From the NCBI GenBank assembly GCA_020831865.1, contig JAFIFT010000014.1, positions 1-64,000 of the forward strand: DNA of 64,000 nucleotides, read 5' to 3'. The position numbers and the translations under genes were made by a program. The DNA is from Legionellaceae bacterium (GTDB lineage Bacteria; Pseudomonadota; Gammaproteobacteria; Legionellales; Legionellaceae). This document shows, piece after piece, positions 1 to 7,207 of the stretch (position 1 is its first letter; each line of letters starts with the position of its first letter). Below the pieces are notes generated by a model. The model did no database searches. It saw only the letters and a program-made list of their open reading frames with translations, and was not told the DNA's origin.

Positions 1-179
1 CCATTGCCCTTGCTTTCACCCTGTTGAACGCCGCAACGTTGGGTGTGGCAGGAGTGGCGCTAGCCTGCGCTGGGGTTGCTTTAACCCTGTCGGGTGTTGG
101 TCTATTCTCCGTAGATGCCATGAAAAACAAAGCTGAAAAACTGGAGGTTACTCTGAATCAGGTAACGGCTCCAATATAA
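1..179 (+). CDS. C-terminal end of a protein with a hydrophobic tail (5' part outside window)
   Basis: An open frame enters from the left edge and stops at a TAA at 177-179, giving 58 visible residues. Most of the visible part is one long alanine/glycine/leucine-rich hydrophobic stretch, followed by a short charged tail containing NKAEKLEVTL. The architecture resembles the C-termini of the two DUF4116 proteins immediately downstream: a hydrophobic hairpin, then a short polar end. The residues themselves are only weakly similar. It may be another member of the same tandem group, but the diagnostic repeats, if present, would lie outside the window. Function is not recognisable. Confidence 0.7.
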   Translation, partial: IALAFTLLNAATLGVAGVALACAGVALTLSGVGLFSVDAMKNKAEKLEVTLNQVTAPI

Positions 180-194
180 GAGAATGCCTTGGGC

Positions 195-383
195 TCAATC
201 ACCATTGAATGATGCCCAAGCAGGCATGCCAACAAGATCAATGGATGAGACAAAGATGGAATTGCAGCGGTCAGGATGTCGATTATCGTTCATTGCCCGC
301 TTGTATTTCCTCTTTATTTGCTCCAGATGCAACTCCCTCAATAGCCTTCCCATAAACAGTGTCCCTGTTTGCTTCGGTTGTAT
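195..383 (-). pseudogene. Degenerate copy of a small minus-strand reading frame
   Basis: Read on the minus strand this is an open frame of 62 codons whose first 30 or so residues match the small ORF at 1667-1861. Shared pieces are PKQxxTLFxG, then LEQIxxKYK. Many of the nucleotide differences between the two copies are silent (ACA CTG versus ACA TTG, CTG GAG versus CTT GAA, AAG versus AAA), which suggests both descend from a translated sequence. The position equivalent to the start codon of the other copy is ATA here, so this copy has probably lost its start. The C-terminal halves do not align. No family was recognised. Confidence 0.4.
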
Positions 384-416
384 TATTGATGAGGCAATTA
401 GCCAGTTGACTACACT

Positions 417-445
417 TTGACTTTTATGGTGTTATGCAGTACAAT
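417..445 (+). promoter_or_regulatory. Sigma-70 promoter of the first DUF4116 gene
   Basis: TTGACT at 417-422 and TACAAT at 440-445 are separated by exactly 17 bases and lie 33 bases before the ATG at 479. The same arrangement with closely similar sequence precedes the second paralogue, so the promoter was copied with the gene. Confidence 0.75.
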
Positions 446-478
446 GTAGTCTGTTTTTGTTAATAAACAAGTAAAGCT

Positions 479-1642
479 ATGATAACTACTGCATCGAGCA
501 GAGAAGATGTACTTGCGGCTGTTAAGCAAAATGGTTTGGCGCTTCAATATGCACACGAAGACTTGAAAAAAGATGAAGATGTGGTTCTTGCGGCTGTTCA
601 GCAAAATGGCTGGGTGCTTCAGTATGCACACGAAGATTTAAAAAAATACAAAGAAGTGGTTCTTTCGGCCGTTAAGCAATGTGGCTGGGCTCTTCAATAT
701 GCACACGACAATTTCAAAATAGATAAAGAAGTAGTTCTTTCGGCCGTTAATAAACATGGCCGGGCTCTTCAATATGCGCACGACAATTTCAAAAAAGATA
801 AAGAAGTGGTTCTTGCAGCTGTTCAGCAGAATGGTCTGGCACTTGAATATGCGCACGCAGACTTTAAAAAATATAAAGAAGATAAAGAAGTGGTTCTTGC
901 GGCTGTTAAGCAGAATGGTCTGGCACTTGAATATGTGCACGAAGACTTTAAAAAAGATAAAGAAGTGGTGCTTTTGGCCGTTGAGCAAGATGGCTGGGCT
1001 CTTCAACATGCGCACGATAATTTAAAAAAAGATAAAGACGTGGTTCTTTTGGCTGTTAAGCAATGTGGCTTGGTGCTTCAATATGCCTATGAAGGTTTTA
1101 AAAAAGATAAAGACGTGGTTCTTTTAGCCGTTAAGCAAGACAAATGGACATATCTTCATGCGCACGAAGACTTAAGGTCTTTCCTGGAAGCCTATGGAGA
1201 TTTAAAAGAGTTATTTAATTATCTTCCGGAGACTAAGCAGAAGCAAGCGGTTGCTGGGGTTTTAAACCAATGCGAAAAATTGTTTATTGGCGGCCAGGAC
1301 TCAACCGCTACTCTAACCGAAGTATTAAAAAAGACCCATACATTTATTCACAGCCCACAGAATGAGGCTCAAGAATATCAGCAATTTGCCAGCCGTATCG
1401 CAAAAAAACCGTCAGCGGGGATGCAGTTGCTAGGGATGTTAATGATGGGATTGGCGTCCCTAATGCTGGGGGTCAGTATTGTCATGGCGTTTACTGGTAT
1501 TGGCCTATTGCCCGCTGCTGGTGTTTTTGCCTCTTCTCTGGGGTTATTTGGCGGTGGTGCGGCTCTCAGTGAGATGGGAAAAAAGAATAATACCGCTTTA
1601 ATCTACAATATGTCAGGGCTTGTGAACACGCTTTCTACGTAG
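479..1642 (+). CDS. DUF4116-repeat protein, copy 1
   Basis: The 387-residue protein is made of about nine tandem 25-residue repeats (residues ~6-235) of the DUF4116 type. Each reads roughly DKEVVLAAVKQNG followed by ALQYAHEDLKK. A unique region (~236-325) follows, then a long hydrophobic, glycine/alanine-rich segment (~326-372) that could span or insert into a membrane, and a short polar tail. One repeat carries an extra three-residue insertion (YKE). DUF4116 proteins are common in Legionella and other amoeba-associated bacteria and are often considered candidate secreted factors, but their biochemical role is unknown. The ATG at 479 is supported by the upstream promoter and by alignment to copy 2. 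No signal peptide is visible, so export, if any, would need another route such as Dot/Icm; that is inference. Confidence 0.9.
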   Translation: MITTASSREDVLAAVKQNGLALQYAHEDLKKDEDVVLAAVQQNGWVLQYAHEDLKKYKEVVLSAVKQCGWALQYAHDNFKIDKEVVLSAVNKHGRALQYAHDNFKKDKEVVLAAVQQNGLALEYAHADFKKYKEDKEVVLAAVKQNGLALEYVHEDFKKDKEVVLLAVEQDGWALQHAHDNLKKDKDVVLLAVKQCGLVLQYAYEGFKKDKDVVLLAVKQDKWTYLHAHEDLRSFLEAYGDLKELFNYLPETKQKQAVAGVLNQCEKLFIGGQDSTATLTEVLKKTHTFIHSPQNEAQEYQQFASRIAKKPSAGMQLLGMLMMGLASLMLGVSIVMAFTGIGLLPAAGVFASSLGLFGGGAALSEMGKKNNTALIYNMSGLVNTLST

Positions 1643-1644
1643 TA

Positions 1645-1702
1645 AACCCAACGTTTCGGGTTCAACTCACTCAAGATCGTCTGGGGTCACATCTACCCCA
1701 GA
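1645..1702 (+). other. Twin stem-loops after DUF4116 copy 1
   Basis: Two hairpins follow the stop codon. A 5-bp stem AACCC/GGGTT lies at 1645-1662, and an 8-bp stem TCTGGGGT/ACCCCAGA at 1680-1702 has a 7-base loop. Neither is followed by a T tract, so a classical Rho-independent terminator is not shown. They may stabilise the 3' end of the mRNA. The same pair follows copy 2. Confidence 0.55.
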
Positions 1703-1861
1703 ATCATAGCCGCGAACATTAAAAAAACACTTCAAAAAACACCTCAGGAAGCAGGCATACAAATGCTTCTTTGGCTTTTTGTATTTCTTATTTATTTGTT
1801 CAAGATATAGCGCCATTGATAGATTTCCTGTAAACAATGTTACAGCTTGCTTTGGTGGCAT
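1667..1861 (-). CDS. Small conserved minus-strand ORF between the DUF4116 genes
   Basis: The frame encodes 64 residues, starts with ATG at 1861 directly after an in-frame stop, and converges on DUF4116 copy 1. Its N-terminal half (PKQ, TLFxG, LEQI, KYKK) is matched by a degenerate frame in the previous gap (195-383), with a high share of silent differences. Its cysteine-rich middle (HLYACFLRCF) is matched by a remnant after copy 2 (3316-3399). The last 25 codons overlap the 3' hairpin of copy 1. No Shine-Dalgarno sequence or known domain is evident. It could be a real small gene, or the relic of a longer gene duplicated along with the DUF4116 unit. Confidence 0.35.
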   Translation of the reverse strand: MPPKQAVTLFTGNLSMALYLEQINKKYKKPKKHLYACFLRCFLKCFFNVRGYDSGVDVTPDDLE

Positions 1862-1894
1862 CCATTAGGATGCAGTTGCTCGATAGACTATACT

Positions 1895-1924
1895 TTGACT
1901 TTTATAGTTATCATAGTATACAAT
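1895..1924 (+). promoter_or_regulatory. Sigma-70 promoter of the second DUF4116 gene
   Basis: TTGACT at 1895-1900 and TACAAT at 1919-1924 are 18 bases apart. They are followed by a leader that ends in the same GTAAAGCT sequence before the ATG as in copy 1. It is homologous to the promoter at 417-445. Confidence 0.7.
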
Positions 1925-1957
1925 ATGTCGTAATTTTGTTACTTGGTAAGTAAAGCT

Positions 1958-3268
1958 ATGATAATAAGTACTGACTCGAGCAAAGAGGATGCGCTTGCGG
2001 CCGTTAAGCAAAATGGTTTGTTACTTCAATATGCGCACGAAGATTTAAAAAAAGATAAAGAAGTCGTTCTTGCGGCCGTTAAGCAAAATGGTGAGGTACT
2101 TGGATGTGCGTACGAAGCTTTCAAAAAAGATAAAGACGTGATCTTTGCGGCTGTTGAGCAAAATGGTCTGGCACTTAAATATGCGCACGAAGACTTCAAA
2201 AAAGATAAAGACGTGGTCCTTGCCGCTGTTCAGAAAAATGGCTGGGCACTTCAATATGTGCACGAAGACTTGAAAAAAGATAAAGACGTAGTTCTTGCCG
2301 CTTTTCGGAAAGATAGCCGGGCACTTAAATATGTGCACGAAGACTTGAAAAAAGATAAAGACGTGGTTCTTGCGGCTTTTCAGCAAGATGGCTGGGCACT
2401 TAAATATGTGCACGAAGACTTGAAAAAAGATAAAGACGTCGTTCTTGCAGCTGTTCAGAAAAATGGCTGGGCACTTCACTATGCGCATGAAGAGTTAAAA
2501 AAAGATAAAGACGTGGTTTTTGCGGCCGTCCAGAAAGATGGTCGTGTATTTCAATATGCGCACGAAGATTTAAAAAAAGATAAAGAAGTGGTTCTTGCTG
2601 CTTTTCAGAAAGATAGCCGGGCACTTCAATATGCGCATGAAGAGTTAAAAAAAGATAAAGAAGTGATCTTTGTGGCTGTTCAGGAATATGGTTGCGCACT
2701 TGAATATGCACACGAAGATTTAAAAAAAGATAAAGAAGTGGTTCTTTTAGCCGTTAAGCAAGACAAATGGGCATATCTTCATGCGCACGAAGACTTAAGG
2801 TCTTTCCTGGATGCCTATGGAGATTTAAAAGAGTTATTTAATTATCTTCCGGAGACTAAGCAGAAGCAAGCGGTTGCTGGGGTTTTAAACCAATGCGAAA
2901 AATTGTTCATTGGTGGCCAAGACGCAACCGCTATTCTAACCGAAGTATTAGAAAAGACCCATACATTTATTCACAACCCACAGAGTGAGGCTCAAGAATA
3001 TCAGCAATTTGCCAGCCGTATCGCTAAAAAACCGTCAGCGGGGATGCAGTTGCTAGGGATGTTAATGATGGGATTGGCGTCCCTAATGCTGGGGGTCAGT
3101 ATTGTCATGGCGTTTACTGGTGTTGGTCTGTTGCCCGCCGCTGGTGTTTTTGCCTCTTCTCTGGGGTTATTTGGTGGTGGTGCGGCTCTCAGTGAGATGG
3201 GGAAAAAGGATAATACCGCTTTGATCGACAATATGTCCGGGCTTGTGAACACGCTCTCTACGCAATAA
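1958..3268 (+). CDS. DUF4116-repeat protein, copy 2
   Basis: The 436-residue paralogue of the preceding gene has about eleven 25-residue DUF4116 repeats instead of nine. The unique and hydrophobic C-terminal part (last ~155 residues) differs from copy 1 by only about ten residues, whereas the repeats have drifted and been re-arranged. The ATG at 1958 is chosen because it aligns with the start of copy 1; an upstream in-frame TTG at 1943 would add five residues with no counterpart there. The hydrophobic stretch near residues ~372-420 (GMLMMGLASLMLGV and following) suggests membrane association. Function is unknown. Repeat-number change between neighbours is typical of slippage or unequal recombination in such arrays. 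Confidence 0.9.
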   Translation: MIISTDSSKEDALAAVKQNGLLLQYAHEDLKKDKEVVLAAVKQNGEVLGCAYEAFKKDKDVIFAAVEQNGLALKYAHEDFKKDKDVVLAAVQKNGWALQYVHEDLKKDKDVVLAAFRKDSRALKYVHEDLKKDKDVVLAAFQQDGWALKYVHEDLKKDKDVVLAAVQKNGWALHYAHEELKKDKDVVFAAVQKDGRVFQYAHEDLKKDKEVVLAAFQKDSRALQYAHEELKKDKEVIFVAVQEYGCALEYAHEDLKKDKEVVLLAVKQDKWAYLHAHEDLRSFLDAYGDLKELFNYLPETKQKQAVAGVLNQCEKLFIGGQDATAILTEVLEKTHTFIHNPQSEAQEYQQFASRIAKKPSAGMQLLGMLMMGLASLMLGVSIVMAFTGVGLLPAAGVFASSLGLFGGGAALSEMGKKDNTALIDNMSGLVNTLSTQ

Positions 3269-3325
3269 ACCCAACGTTTTGGGTTCGACTCACTCAAGAC
3301 AGTCTGGGGTAACATCTACCCCAGA
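3268..3325 (+). other. Twin stem-loops after DUF4116 copy 2
   Basis: This repeats the arrangement after copy 1. A 6-bp stem AACCCA/TGGGTT lies at 3268-3285, and an 8-bp stem TCTGGGGT/ACCCCAGA at 3303-3325 has a 7-base loop. The arms are intact although the loops and flanks have changed, which argues that the structure matters. No T tract follows. Confidence 0.55.
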
Positions 3326-3399
3326 ATCATAGTCGCAAACATTAAAAAACACCTCTGGAAACAGGCACGCAAATGACATCTGTGTGCTTGGGTTATGCG
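3316..3399 (-). pseudogene. Remnant of a third copy of the small minus-strand ORF
   Basis: On the minus strand this segment reads HLRACFQRCFL before stopping at 3316-3318, which aligns with HLYACFLRCFL in the small ORF at 1667-1861. The N-terminal half of that ORF is absent here. It is best read as a leftover of the duplicated unit rather than a functional gene. Confidence 0.3.
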
Positions 3400-3512
3400 A
3401 AAATAGCGCTATTAATCAGTTTGGCGGTAAAGTCACGTTTGATTACAGGGGTGAGATGATCTATGCGTATGAAAATAACGACCGGCAACACCTTGGCCCA
3501 GGTCAAAATTAG
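3384..3512 (+). pseudogene. Possible 3' remnant of a gene
   Basis: A short open frame on the plus strand, closing at TAG 3510-3512, contains the hydrophilic sequence FGGKVTFDYRGEMIYAYENN. It has no ATG start and no ribosome site; a GTG at 3384 is the only nearby candidate. It may be the end of a gene destroyed during growth of the DUF4116 array. A weakly similar DYRG motif occurs in a short frame near 39.17 kb. Support is low. Confidence 0.2.
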
Positions 3513-3556
3513 TTTTCATGTTTCAGCAGCTGTAGAATGATTTTTAATAAAACTGA

Positions 3557-3610
3557 ACGTCTAACACATCACCTTTTTTGAGGGTAAAAGTAGTGTTAGG
3601 CGTATTTTTT
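3557..3610 (+). terminator. Large-loop stem with T run
   Basis: An 11-bp arm at 3557-3567 (ACGTCTAACAC) pairs with GTGTTAGGCGT at 3593-3603 through one G-T pair, and six T residues lie at 3605-3610. The 25-base loop is longer than usual for a Rho-independent terminator. It would end plus-strand transcription leaving the DUF4116 region. Confidence 0.4.
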
Positions 3611-3764
3611 ATGACGGAACATTTTATACTCATATGGTTTCAATGCTACTATCACAAAGGGGTACACTGGCAAGTTGAGCAAACACGGGAATGTTGTGCC
3701 AAGCCTGTCTTGCTGTTGCCCGTGACGCCAGTTTGAAAACAGAGATATTGAATAGAGGAATACA

Positions 3765-4517
3765 GTGGTGTTGAGTGTAATGGTCATTGCTAAAAATGAG
3801 GCGGATAATATCGGCCGCTGTCTTGAGTCAGTGCAGTTTGCTGATGAAGTCATTGTTTTGGACTCAGGGAGTGAGGATGCGACCGTAGCCGTTGCCCGTA
3901 AATATACGGATAAAGTGTATACGACAGACTGGCAAGGGTATGGTGTTCAAAAACAGCGTGCTCTGGCCCATTGTCAAGGCACTTGGGTTTTAAATCTGGA
4001 TGCGGATGAGTGGGTCGATCCAGCGTTGCAGGCAGCTATACGGGCGGCGATTGCAGATGAAAAGCATGATGCCTGGCGCGTGCCGATTGTGATGAATTTT
4101 TACGGTAAGGCGATTCCGCACTGTGCCAGTCCTTCCCGCCATGCTCGTCTTTTTCGCCGGCATGGCGCTCAATTTAGTGATGATCTGGTTCATGAAAAAA
4201 TTATTTTGCCTGAGGGTGCGCGTATTGGGCAATTAAAAACCCCTATTATGCACCGCTCTTTTCGTGATGTGAGCCACATGATACAAAAAATGAATCGTTA
4301 TTCTTCTTATAGTGCACGTATTCGCCTGGAGCAGCAGCAATCAGCAGGGCTATTTCGTGCCTGTGTGAGCTCCGGTTGGATGTTTTTGCGTTGTTATGCC
4401 CTGCAACGGGGATTTTTAGACGGCAGGGCCGGTTTTTTATTTGCCGCCTATAATGCACAGGCGGCCTTTTATCGCAGCGTCAAACAAATATACCCTGATA
4501 CGCAGCAGCTCGATTGA
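3765..4517 (+). CDS. WaaE/KdtX-like family 2 glycosyltransferase (LPS core)
   Basis: This 250-residue protein has the GT-A fold signature of the WaaE/KdtX group, which adds a hexose to the lipopolysaccharide inner core from a nucleotide sugar at the cytoplasmic face of the inner membrane. Visible features are the N-terminal SVMVIAKNEADNIGRCL strand-loop-helix, DSGSEDAT at 33-40, and the metal-binding LDADEW near 78-83. There is no membrane segment. The start is GTG at 3765, five bases after an AGAGGA ribosome site (GTG 3768 and TTG 3771 are alternatives). It is a single gene facing the potABCD operon. Family assignment is firm; the exact acceptor sugar cannot be read from the sequence. Confidence 0.85.
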   Translation: MVLSVMVIAKNEADNIGRCLESVQFADEVIVLDSGSEDATVAVARKYTDKVYTTDWQGYGVQKQRALAHCQGTWVLNLDADEWVDPALQAAIRAAIADEKHDAWRVPIVMNFYGKAIPHCASPSRHARLFRRHGAQFSDDLVHEKIILPEGARIGQLKTPIMHRSFRDVSHMIQKMNRYSSYSARIRLEQQQSAGLFRACVSSGWMFLRCYALQRGFLDGRAGFLFAAYNAQAAFYRSVKQIYPDTQQLD

Positions 4518-4572
4518 GCATGTCCGCCAGCGTCATCCTCTCTCATGTGTTCACAAGCTGCTACAGCCGTGT

Positions 4573-5622
4573 TCAGAAGGAGAGCTTCAAGGCTTGCCAA
4601 TATTTCCCATACAGCTGGAGGACCTCATCTGAGACATCGCGTTGAAAGTGGCCTTTTGCCAAAATACGCTCGTCTGGATAGAGCAATGGATTATTACGAA
4701 TATCTGCGGGCAGGCTGTCGCGACCGGCTTGATTGGTTATCGCATGTCCTTCCAGCAGAGTGATTTGGCGGGCAATATCCGCGCGTAACAGAAAATTGAT
4801 AAATTGATAGGCGGCCTGTGGGTGTGGTGGATTTTTGGGAATGGCCAGACAGTCGACCCAAATGACAAAGCCATCATCGGGAAAGATAAAGTGAAGCTCC
4901 TGATTTTCTTTAAGTGCTTTGAACACATCGCCATTCCAGGCCATGCCGGTTTGGACATCCTGATCAATCATGATGGCCTGGATTCCTTCGCTGGCCAGTA
5001 ATTTGATATTGGGAATCAGTTGCTTCAGTTTGATATAGGCTTCTTCGATATGTTCGCTTTGCTGATCGTTGGGGGAATAACCCAGGCTGAGCAATGCCAT
5101 CGAAAAGACTTCGCGCGCATCATCGAGCAGCATCAACTGGCCACGGTATTTTTTATCCCAGAAATTATGCCAGCCGCGCAGGGCAGGAGATGGATGGGAG
5201 GAAAAAATACCGGTAAGTCCCCATATCAGAGGCACGCTATACTGATTTTCCGGATCATAGTCATGGTTGCTAAAGGTGGCGGCGATATTTTTTTTATTGC
5301 TTAAATAGCGCCAGTCGAGCTTCTCCAGCATCTGTTGTTTGCGCATGCGTTCAACAAAATAGGCAGAGGGCAGAATGACATCATAGGTGCCTTTTTGTCC
5401 GGCTTTCAGTTTGGCATAGAGCGTTTCATTACTGTCATAGCTTGAAAAGTTGACATTAATGCCGGTTTCCCGCTCAAACTGCTGTACTATGCTTTTAGGG
5501 ATTTCTCCGCCCCAGACATAGACATTGACTTGTTTGGCTGCCAGCATTGTCGGGGCGTACAGAGCCAATAAGGTCAACAAAAATCGGCCGATTCTGCGTG
5601 GATAAGCGGACTTGTGATTCAT
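4573..5622 (-). CDS. potD: Spermidine/putrescine ABC transporter, periplasmic binding protein PotD
   Basis: The 349-residue protein has a signal peptide (residues 1-29, cleavage after MLAA) and then the start of a polyamine-binding domain, KQVNVYVWGGEIP, typical of PotD/PotF proteins. It captures polyamines in the periplasm and delivers them to the PotBC channel. Its ATG overlaps the potC stop by 4 bases, and it is the last gene of the potABCD operon transcribed leftward. Length matches the family (~350). Confidence 0.93.
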   Translation of the reverse strand: MNHKSAYPRRIGRFLLTLLALYAPTMLAAKQVNVYVWGGEIPKSIVQQFERETGINVNFSSYDSNETLYAKLKAGQKGTYDVILPSAYFVERMRKQQMLEKLDWRYLSNKKNIAATFSNHDYDPENQYSVPLIWGLTGIFSSHPSPALRGWHNFWDKKYRGQLMLLDDAREVFSMALLSLGYSPNDQQSEHIEEAYIKLKQLIPNIKLLASEGIQAIMIDQDVQTGMAWNGDVFKALKENQELHFIFPDDGFVIWVDCLAIPKNPPHPQAAYQFINFLLRADIARQITLLEGHAITNQAGRDSLPADIRNNPLLYPDERILAKGHFQRDVSDEVLQLYGKYWQALKLSF

Positions 5623-6386
5623 GGTTTTTGCCTTGAAATTTTATGGGACACCATCACCAGAAGCATTGAGAGCAGGATGGTAAAGGAGCATAGTGCATTC
5701 AGTTCGGGCGTCACGCCGGTGCGCACCAGGGAATAAATAGCCAGTGGCAGGATGGTATACTCTGGACCTGCAACAAAATAACTAATGATCACATCGTCAA
5801 ATGACAAGGTAAAGCATAATAAAAAGGCACTGACAACAGCAGGCCATAGCAGGGGCAACATAATTTTACGCAAGGCGGTGGCTTTAGTGGCTCCCAGATC
5901 GAGAGCACTGAAATACACATTCGGATCCAGACTGTGAATCCTGCTATTGATGGTGAGGATGACAAAAGGTAAACAAAAGGTGATATGCGCAATCAGCAGG
6001 CTGATAAAACCTAAGGGAATACCGCTGAAGTTAAAAAACACCAATAAGGCGACACCGAGCACGATATCTGGAATCACGATAAGTAAATACAGCAAGGCAT
6101 AAAGATTGCGCCGCTTACTGTGCCGCCATAAAAATAAATGGATGGCCGTCAACAAGCCAAGTGTGGTTGCAACGGCCGCGGCACTCATAGCCAGGACAAT
6201 GGACCGATAAAATGCCCGCCACAGATCACCATCGTGCAACAGTTCGCGGTACCAGTGGAGGGTGGGGCCGTGCCAGACCAGAGAATAGCGAGCATCATTA
6301 AATGAATAAAAGACCAACACAACAATGGGAATGTAGAGCAAGGCAAATATGAAATATAAATAGGCTTTGGGTAGCAGTTTATTCAT
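5619..6386 (-). CDS. potC: Spermidine/putrescine ABC transporter permease PotC
   Basis: The 255-residue inner-membrane permease has six predicted hydrophobic segments and the EAA-type loop seen as DLGATKATALRKIMLPLLWP. The ATG at 6386 is chosen because it forms the ATGA overlap with potB and gives the normal PotC N-terminus (MNKLLPKAYLYFIFALLY). A longer open frame reaches to 6596 but would overlap potB by over 200 bases. It pairs with PotB to form the translocation pore. Confidence 0.93.
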   Translation of the reverse strand: MNKLLPKAYLYFIFALLYIPIVVLVFYSFNDARYSLVWHGPTLHWYRELLHDGDLWRAFYRSIVLAMSAAAVATTLGLLTAIHLFLWRHSKRRNLYALLYLLIVIPDIVLGVALLVFFNFSGIPLGFISLLIAHITFCLPFVILTINSRIHSLDPNVYFSALDLGATKATALRKIMLPLLWPAVVSAFLLCFTLSFDDVIISYFVAGPEYTILPLAIYSLVRTGVTPELNALCSFTILLSMLLVMVSHKISRQKP

Positions 6387-7207
6387 TGCATCATTCCCCG
6401 ACCCTGACGGCGAAAGAAAAATAAAAGCAACAGCAGGATTGCGGTCAGCACCGTACTGGTGGCAGCGCCTTGTGGCCAGTTCTGTGTGACCAGAAATTGA
6501 TCCTGAATCAGATTGCCCAATAAAATCGAACGCGCGCCTCCCAATACATTGGGAATATAGAAGAGGGTCATCGCCGGCAGGCTGACAAAAATACAACCAG
6601 CAATAATACCATGAGCGGTTCCCGGCACGAAGACTCGCCAGAAACTTTGCCAGCCGCTGGCGCCTAAATCTTTGGCCGCCTCAATGAGTCGAAAGTCAAA
6701 ACGTTCCATATTGGTAAACAGGGGTAATACCATGAACGGAAAAAGATTGTAGACCAGGCCGCAGCTCACAGCAAAATTACTGTACAGCAAGGACAGTGGG
6801 CTGGAAATCAAATGCAGCTTGAGTAAGATCGCATTTAACAAGCCGTTATATTTCAAGATAGCAATGAGCGAATAGGTGCGTATCAGGGAGCTGGTCCAGA
6901 AAGGAATAATAATGAGCAGCAATAAAATGGATTGATGTCGGGATTTGACCATCAGATAACTGAAGGGATAGGCCAGTAATAAACAGATACCGGTCGTGAC
7001 CGCCGCCATTAAGAGCGAACGCCAGAATATTTTAATATACAGCGGATCGAGCAATGCCTGATAATTTTGCAAGCTTAGCGGTAGCCTGACCAAATCTTGC
7101 TCGCTTCGACTTAGAAAAGAACTGAGAAAAATCAGACACAAGGGCAGCAGGGCAAAGAGCAGAAGCCAGACATAGGTCGCCAACAGGGCAGTGGATCTAG
7201 TTTTCAT
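6383..7207 (-). CDS. potB: Spermidine/putrescine ABC transporter permease PotB
   Basis: The 274-residue inner-membrane permease is of the CysTW/binding-protein-dependent type, with an N-terminal membrane helix (VWLLLFALLPLCLIFLSSFL) and the EAA loop EAAKDLGASGWQSFWRVFVP that docks on the ATPase. The start overlaps the potA end by 11 bases and the stop overlaps potC by 4, so translation of the three genes is coupled. Confidence 0.93.
   Translation of the reverse strand: MKTRSTALLATYVWLLLFALLPLCLIFLSSFLSRSEQDLVRLPLSLQNYQALLDPLYIKIFWRSLLMAAVTTGICLLLAYPFSYLMVKSRHQSILLLLIIIPFWTSSLIRTYSLIAILKYNGLLNAILLKLHLISSPLSLLYSNFAVSCGLVYNLFPFMVLPLFTNMERFDFRLIEAAKDLGASGWQSFWRVFVPGTAHGIIAGCIFVSLPAMTLFYIPNVLGGARSILLGNLIQDQFLVTQNWPQGAATSTVLTAILLLLLFFFRRQGRGMMQ

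Noticed and set aside
410-2711. Long open frames on the minus and other strands through the DUF4116 genes
   Set aside because: They mirror the 75-bp coding repeat in other frames, lack ribosome sites and give repetitive proteins with no independent support.
479-2760. CRISPR-like regular repeats of 75 bases
   Set aside because: The period is an exact multiple of three within an open frame, and the repeats encode DUF4116 units with no spacers of unrelated sequence.
5619-6596. PotC starting at 6596
   Set aside because: It would overlap potB by over 200 bases, and the family N-terminus begins at the ATG at 6386.
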